Shown in pieces: positions 57,717-64,000 of a stretch of 64,000 nt of DNA. The translations under genes were made by a program, and so were the position numbers. Numbering within the stretch: the stretch's first letter is position 1; each line of letters starts with the position of its first letter. The stretch is from contig QANZ01000256.1 of the NCBI GenBank assembly GCA_003254925.1, forward strand, positions 1,220 to 65,219. Direction: 5' to 3'. The notes beneath the pieces were generated by a model that was not told the origin of the DNA, made no database searches, and was given only the letters and a program-made list of their open reading frames with translations. This DNA is from Chamaecrista fasciculata. Taxonomy: Eukaryota; Streptophyta; Magnoliopsida; Fabales; Fabaceae.

Positions 57717-58546
57717 GGCTTAAGTGCACTTTTGGTCCCAAAACTATGACAAAGGTTTCATTTTGGTCCCATAACTTTTTTCGTTGCAATTTTGGTCCCA
57801 TAACTATGACAAAGGTTTTATTTTGGACCCATAACTTTTTTTGTTGCAATTTTGGTCCCATAACTATGACAAAGGTTTCATTTTGGTCCCATAACTTTTT
57901 TTGTTGCAATTTTGGTCCCATAACTTCTCAAAAGGTTCCACCGTTAGTCCCTTGGTGAATTTCATCCATATTTAGCCGTTAAGTATGACATGGCATAGTG
58001 ATTAGGATCATGATGTGGCAAAATAAGATGAAATGGACTGAAAATAGGATCTATATGCAACATATTAAAACTTATCTATACCCAACTACAATATATACAA
58101 AGAGTGGTACTTCCTCTTCCTCGTCAGCCCAACGGGACTTCCTCTTCCTCGTTCCGCTTCCCGATTCGCTGTCGCCGCCGCTTTGGTCGTTTGACTGTGG
58201 CTGACGATCCCATCGACTTCGTCGGCGCCTTCTGCTTGAAGTCTCTTCTTCCCCATCAGATTGGTCGCTATCAGTACCACTCTTTGTATATTTTGTGGTT
58301 GGGTATATATAATTTTTAATATGTTGCATATAGATCCTATTTCAGTCCACTTCATCTTATTTTGCCACATCATGATCCTAGTTACTATGCCACGTCATAC
58401 TTAACGGCTAAATATGGATGAAATTCACCAAGGGACTAACGGTGGAACCTTTTGAGAAGTTATGGAACCAAAATTGCAACAAAAAAAGTTATGGGACCAA
58501 AATGAAACCTTTGTCATAGTTATGGGACCAAAAGTGCACTTAAGCC
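57717..58546. mobile_element. Pack-MULE carrying an SF1/BBP fragment, copy 2, 830 bp
   Basis: The same element as 33467-34295: ends GGCTTAAGTGCACTTTTGGT and the inverse, tandem 'ttttggtcccataacttttt' units, and an inner inverted pair around the captured fragment. The flanks aaaaaggaa (57708-57716) and aaaaaagaa (58547-58555) match at 8 of 9. The captured fragment lies in the opposite orientation to copy 1. Confidence 0.87.
58102..58275 (-). pseudogene. Captured SF1/branchpoint-binding protein fragment, copy 2
   Basis: An open minus-strand reading contains [38 protein letters not shown] and [14 protein letters not shown]. It is closer to the expected plant SF1 sequence than copy 1 (the arginine run is intact), but it has RWDR where copy 1 keeps RWDP. 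No KH or later domain follows. A short ATG-initiated frame (58329-58072) could include it if the element is transcribed. Confidence 0.72.
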
Positions 58547-58555
58547 AAAAAAGAA

Positions 58556-59211
58556 AGAATCGCCAAATATGCAATTAATGCACTGACGCCACGAGGTGTG
58601 AAATTTCTAAAACAGAATCTTGGGCAAACATTAAATACCAAAATAGATTGCAAGATTGGACAATATATATATTCTTAACTTCCCTCAAACTTTGATTGCA
58701 AGACATTCGAGATTGCCAAAATCAAACGGAAAATCAATAACACAAAGAATAATGGACATGTTTATCTCAATTATATATCATTTGTACTTGGCTCTTGACT
58801 ACAATTATTGGTCAACATTCAAATTAACTGGTGAAAAATCAAATGCTTAGTTTCCCTAGCTAAAAACTATCTTCAACATCCTCTCTCCCCAAACACGATA
58901 ATGTGACCAAAAGAAAATCGCTGTAAGCTACTCTTGCCTTACCCTGCCAAAGCTCAAACTCTGACACCATCCAGTAATGTACATACAGGGATTCCCGCGG
59001 AAATGGATGCTGTTAAAGATGTGCCAATTTGCATATAGATAAGTTCTTTTGCTGCGATAAATAATAAGTAGACCTGTATATAGAAAAATACTTATAATGT
59101 AAAAAGTTGCTTTTTGTTAACACAACAGGATTCCAAAGGAAACCCACAGGGCAAGATAAATACTTCATGTAGCACAGTACGCCAAAAAGAAGCAATTAAA
59201 TAATTTAAAAT
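58556..59211. other. Intergenic, 3' side of the PPR gene
   Basis: No supported gene. The part nearest 59200 may belong to the PPR 3' region. Confidence 0.4.
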
Positions 59212-59230
59212 AAGACCCTTCAGCATTTCA

Positions 59231-59393
59231 AGGGTGAGCCTTGGCACAACGGTAAAGTTGCTGCCTGGGAACCAAGAGGTCACGGGTTCAAATCCGGGAA
59301 ACAGCCTCTCTGCAAAACAAGGATAAGGCTACGTACATCTTGACCCTCCCCAGACCCCACCTAGTAGTAGCCTTGTGCATTGGGGCTGCCCTT
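59231..59393 (+). mobile_element. Au SINE
   Basis: The A box 'agccttggcacaacggtaaa', 'gttgctgcctgggaaccaag', the B box 'gtcacgggttcaaatccg', then 'aacagcctctctgca', 'ctccccagaccccacc' and 'ttggggctgccctt' match the plant Au SINE consensus as I remember it. A perfect 19 bp duplication, aagacccttcagcatttca, lies at 59212-59230 and 59394-59412. It sits close to the 3' end of the PPR gene, opposite in orientation. Confidence 0.9.
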
Positions 59394-59517
59394 AAGACCC
59401 TTCAGCATTTCATGCTTATGTATCCCTCTTTGTGTGTGTGTGTAGGGGCAGGACTTAATTGTCTGAACCAAAATGTAAGAACTACTATCCAAAAGTAAAA
59501 GAAGTAAAACTTACATT

Positions 59518-62500
59518 TTAAGCATACTCCGTGCTGTAATCAAGTTCAAACAGGATGCTCCGGCGGCCTTCAGGACCCATTTGAATTTTCAGAGATCTGA
59601 CAATAGACTGCACTCGGTCATCACTATCATAGTCCATCTCCCGAATGCATCGCCTTCTAATCTTTTTCAGCAAGTCTCTCGATGGTTCAAACCCAGCAGC
59701 CATCTGCCAAGAAATTTCATGTATGCCAATTATTTTCCATGAAACTTACCACATTATTTATTAGTTTTTTCTTTAAAAAAGAAATTTGTACAGTTACCAT
59801 ATCATCAATCAAAGCCACAGCAGCTTTAGCATCTCGGTTTATGAGGTGGGCATCAACAAGAAGAGAATATGACATTGCATTAGGCTTTACACCCAAACTC
59901 ACTAGGTGTTCGAACACCCTTGAAGCTTCATGTGTCTGCGACAAAATAAGGAAAAATAATTCGCATTTTTCAGAAACCACAAGTGTTAATATGCTGTGGC
60001 ACTGAACCATGCATCTGTGGACCGCACGGCACATAATTATATAAACAATCAGGAAAGGGACATTCAGAAGGAAATCATGTTTTTGCCTGCATCGATCCAA
60101 ATTACCACGTAGCACATCAATATGATTGCTGATAAAGTTCCTTTATTCTTCAATTTGAATAAAATTATTATATCCTTGAAAAATATAATTGTCATCAACT
60201 CAGCCCGTGAAAGTTTATTGACATCAGTTTAGCCGTAATGTTTTAAAAAGTACATCATCACTAAAATTCAAGGTCTAAGGAACAGTCGGGGATTTGTTAT
60301 AAATCATTGCTTATTACGAAATAGATGTTTCTTCAAATGAAATTTAATAAGATGCCCTGTGAGAAAGAACAGTTGATATTTAACAATATCATTTGATATA
60401 AACTCTTAATCAATATTTTTGTGTTAGGTGTTGACAGATCTTTACAAACTTTTTTTTATATATTTTTGAATTACTAAAAACATAATGTAATTAAAGAGTA
60501 CAAATAAAAAGGATATAGGGGATTATTATACTCAATGATTTTGAGTGAAAATATAAATATCATTTGGAAAGATTTCTGCTTCTGCATCTATTTCAAAAGT
60601 TTGGCAAAACATGGGGTAAATTCATTACAAAAAGCTTTTGAAATATCAATACATTAATGACAATAATCTTTCAAGGGCTAAAGTGGTGATTATGAAATCT
60701 TTGAAGAACCAATATAAATCTGAAATTTTTTTCCTCTTATCCTTACTCTACAGTTGAGGTGATAAGAGGCGCCAATTTGAGGAGTAAATTAACAGCAAGT
60801 AAAAGTGCACAACCGAAATAAAAATAATCTGAAGGCATTCTTATTCTAAAGATGGATGGGAAGATGCATGGGGAGAATTAATCATCACCTTCTTTAGCTT
60901 CCCAAATGCATGCATCAGCGCATTGTATGAATGAATATCAGGTGTTAGCCCAAAAGTGGATCCAATTGCTTCAAAAGTTTGGTAAGCACGATCAAGGTCC
61001 CATATATTTGCACACCCTAAAATGATGCAGTTTAGAGCAACAACAGATTTATAAGGAGCCTCTGCACGGCTTGAATTCTCCAGTAGAAAGTAAACCTGTA
61101 TAATATAACCATGATCTGATTAGATATAATCTAGCAAATAAATATATGATTGTAATGAAATAATTAGGGCACATGTAGCAGTCAACTTAATCTAAGATGC
61201 AGGCATGCCAAGAGTTCAGAGAGTTAAATATAAATGATGTACACTGAACGAACATGTTATTTTCTTGAAATATCATACTTAGAAAAATAGGAGTATATTA
61301 TATCAAAGAAAGAGAAGCTATACAAAATCTGTTTCAAACAAAATACTAGTAAAAGCCATTTGATAGCATTAAACATCATGATGAGATTGAAACAGAAATA
61401 AATCCTAAAACACAGGTAATATATATTTTTTTTCTTCAAAAAAAGGACGAACATACAGAATCCAAGGTTTCAAATCCGTTCTTGGAGCATGCCACAACCA
61501 ACGGATGTAAAGAAGTGAAAGGAGAGAACATTTCTTCAGCTTCTAGACCAGAATCTCCATAAGCAGATTCAAATTCACCAAGTGTTCTAAACGCCATCTG
61601 TAAGTTCCCCACTGATGCAAGGGCATTAATCTTTCCGATATAAGATTCAGGGTTAGGAGCCCTTTGACGACGCAATGAGCGAATTAAGACAGTCCATGCT
61701 GCACGAAGCAGTTCAGAACTATAGGTCCTAGCTGCAGTAGCAAGAGCTGACACAATTAAACCTTCATCTACAGAAAAAGATGCAGGAGGTCTTTCCTGCT
61801 CACGCTTTGAAATCCATGTAGCCAAAAACTCCAGGCAATAATAAACTAGTTTGGGATTATTAGCTTCCATTGCAATTTCAGCAACATGATGGCACAATCT
61901 TGGGTGGGGGCAAAGAGCTTTGTTCTGATCCATTGTCTGGAAACACCAATAATAACAGATTACATAGAAGATTCATCAAGACAGTGGAACAGCTCATTAA
62001 ACAAATTTTATAGGTGTCAACAAAATCAATTACTTGCCTTGCACTTTTCAATTATTGCTGCTAAAGTGTCTAGCCTACCCGTATTGACACAAGCCCGTAC
62101 ACATAGCTCAAACACCTTTACTGACAACTTACAACCAGACTTCAAAGCCAAATCTATGTATTTCAAAGCAGTATCAATCTGGCCTGTCAATAATAGCACT
62201 TCATTGACCAAGTCATACGAATCATTATCAGGGAGAGATTCCTTTCCAGCCAGCAACATCCTGATAATAACAATATAAAGTTTGATACATTAAAAACAGC
62301 CAATGTGTTAAGCATATATAAAAGTAATATAAAAACATGGTGCATATCAATTCCATATAGAGACAAGAAGGTGGAAAACATAAACTACGGGAGGAAGCAA
62401 TCACTGCCCAAAACTACAGAAGGAAGCAATTGCTGCCCAAAACTACAGGAGAAAGTAATCACTGCCCCTAAAAGCTAGATCGATTGATACATGTAAAAAT

Positions 62501-63870
62501 CCGAGATTAGACAAGTAAGCATGACACACATGCACAGAGCCACAGACTACAGGGTATATAATACTTGCCTTCTCACGAGTAGGAAACTTTTCCTGACGGG
62601 TTAATTTTAACCCATAAAGGATCTGTGTGAGTAAATGGATAAGAGAAAAACAGGGCACAACTGTTATTTTTGCATCATAGCATATCAAATGATGCATCAG
62701 CTTTAGCAGGCCTCCGCACTGCTGGTTAAATACAACTGACATCAGGTCTTGAAGAGGTCAGAAGAAAAAAACAACTCAATGTGCTTTGTCTGATTATTCT
62801 TAATAGGCCAGACCCCCTCTTCACCGAGTCACATTCATTTTGAGTATGTTTCTATTGATGTCAAATGTCTACCTATGCTAAAATCAAATTACCACTAAAC
62901 CAGTGATTTAATAACAAATAAATAAATAAATAAATCAGGTGTCACAATGTATGCGAAATCCTTTCCTTTATTTTTATCCTAATTTTCCCTGGCCGCAATG
63001 ACAACTGAATGTTCACTAATGCTGGAGAATACGTACACTCTAAAGATCATTAATTACAGAACTTGTTCTCGTCTGATGTACTGCTTTCCCCTGGTCGACA
63101 CAATAAACTTTTTTGAAATTCCCATCCAAAAACAACTACTCTAAAAGAAAATCGAGCAATACTACTAGTGACAATCCAAATAAACCTCATTTTCAAAGAT
63201 TTCCTCTTTACACGAGGATCCTTGTTGTCAGTTCAACTCTCAACAAGAAAAAGCAGAAGAAAGATTCATCAACTAACCGTTCCAGCAATTTCTCGGCAGC
63301 CAAAGTCTCCTGGGCCCCGCACATTGCTTTAAGCACCAAATTGAACGATGCAGTGTTGGGTGTCACACCAAAGTCCTCCATTTTAACCAACAGATCAAGT
63401 AACTCTTCAACAGAGGCATTAAGCATCAAGTTCGCCCTCAGGTAATGATTATACAAATTCACATTAGGCTTATTCGGCTTTCCATATTTGTCCAACGACT
63501 TAACCCAATGCTCGAACAACTGTTTGATCTCTCCCCATTTCATGAACGCCGTCAAATCAGCGAACACATTCAGCAAGCTATCAATATCGTAAGTCTGAGA
63601 CCTCGAAAGCAAGGTTCTACCGGGCGAGATGATCGATGATTGGGATGAGGAAGCGGGAAGTGGACTGCGCCAATTTTCATGGTAAAGAGGACTACCAGAA
63701 GCGGGATTTGGAGGAAGAGGCGATGGAGTAGGCTCCTCAGCGAGTTGGGGTTCTTGAGAAAGAGGACTGAAGGTGGTGATGGATTTAGCGAAGGCGTTAG
63801 AAGCAGAGTTAGAGTGAAGGATTGCGATCAGAGAACGTGTGCGAGCAAGGATCGCCATTTGCGACGCCAT
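59518..63870 (-). CDS. Mitochondrial PPR protein (At1g26460-like)
   Basis: Minus-strand exons: 63870-63278, 62260-62038, 61936-61457, 61095-60889, 59935-59798 and 59703-59518. They total 1827 bp (608 residues). The N-terminus MASQMAILARTRSLIAIL is basic and serine-rich, as in mitochondrial presequences. Pentatricopeptide-like helices include PNTASFNLVLKAMCGAQETL, ALKYIDLALKSGCKLSVKVF, TPDIHSYNALMHAFGKLKK and VKPNAMSYSLLVDAHLINRD. The order and start resemble the Arabidopsis gene At1g26460 as I remember it, which is slightly longer. PPR proteins bind organelle RNA or are part of the mitoribosome; which applies here is not shown. Intron 2 uses a GC donor. An ATG at 63858 is an alternative start. 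Confidence 0.88.
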
Positions 63871-64000
63871 GAATGAACGTCAATGTGGTTTAGGGTTTTC
63901 TGCTTCAGTTTCAGTTTCAAGAATCTCCCTTCTCTAAGGTGGATTTTTCGATAAGGGTGATTACATGGGTGATATGGTAAATTCACACTCTCAGAAAAAT
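63871..64000 (-). promoter_or_regulatory. 5' leader of the PPR gene
   Basis: Upstream on the minus strand, with a pyrimidine/purine-rich leader. The promoter is mostly outside the window. Confidence 0.4.

Noticed and set aside
59231..59310. tRNA gene
   Set aside because: It matches the Au SINE layout with a long target duplication and no mature tRNA structure.

Overview
This is a nuclear window from a eudicot plant genome; I cannot name the species. The evidence is spliced genes with GT-AG introns, AT-rich intergenic DNA, proteins whose closest remembered relatives are Arabidopsis families, and plant-type transposons (Copia, MULE foldbacks, hAT, Helitrons, an Au-type SINE). Three genes look intact. 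A UNE12-like bHLH transcription factor lies on the minus strand (23468-26873, six exons). A plastid triose-phosphate/phosphate translocator lies on the plus strand (35161-41478, twelve exons). A mitochondrial-type PPR protein lies on the minus strand (59518-63870, six exons). For each, the exon lengths I read sum to a whole number of codons.

Almost everything else is mobile DNA or gene debris. 1-9.2 kb holds a transposase remnant, a local segmental duplication, a broken MLP/Bet v 1-like gene and a Pack-MULE that captured part of a BTB/KCTD-type gene. 9.2-22.4 kb is a graveyard of F-box/FBD, B3 and receptor-kinase fragments, broken by a 2.2 kb solo LTR and by a three-LTR tandem retroelement. 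27-35 kb is packed with foldback elements, two Helitrons, a hAT element and a Pack-MULE carrying a piece of splicing factor SF1/BBP. 42-54 kb is an F-box/LRR gene split by a 7.4 kb Copia element with two 700 bp LTRs. 53.8-58.5 kb holds a foldback nested in a foldback and a second copy of the SF1-carrying Pack-MULE.

Many elements end in the 'ttttggtccc'-type inverted repeats that annotators often leave as intergenic. By reading both edges I found exact or near-exact 9-10 bp target duplications for about a dozen of them, which points to Mutator-like mobilisation. At least two of these elements carry recognisable host exon sequence.

The observation I rate highest is in the Copia element. Its gag frame has no ATG ahead of the conserved domain. 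The 5' LTR, however, carries an ATG followed five codons later by a perfect splice donor (CAG/GTAAGT), and a strong polypyrimidine acceptor lies exactly at the gag boundary in the matching phase. This predicts a spliced gag message whose start codon is in the LTR and whose intron removes the primer-binding site. The same element has four in-frame stops, all TAG, which fit decay at methylated CHG sites.
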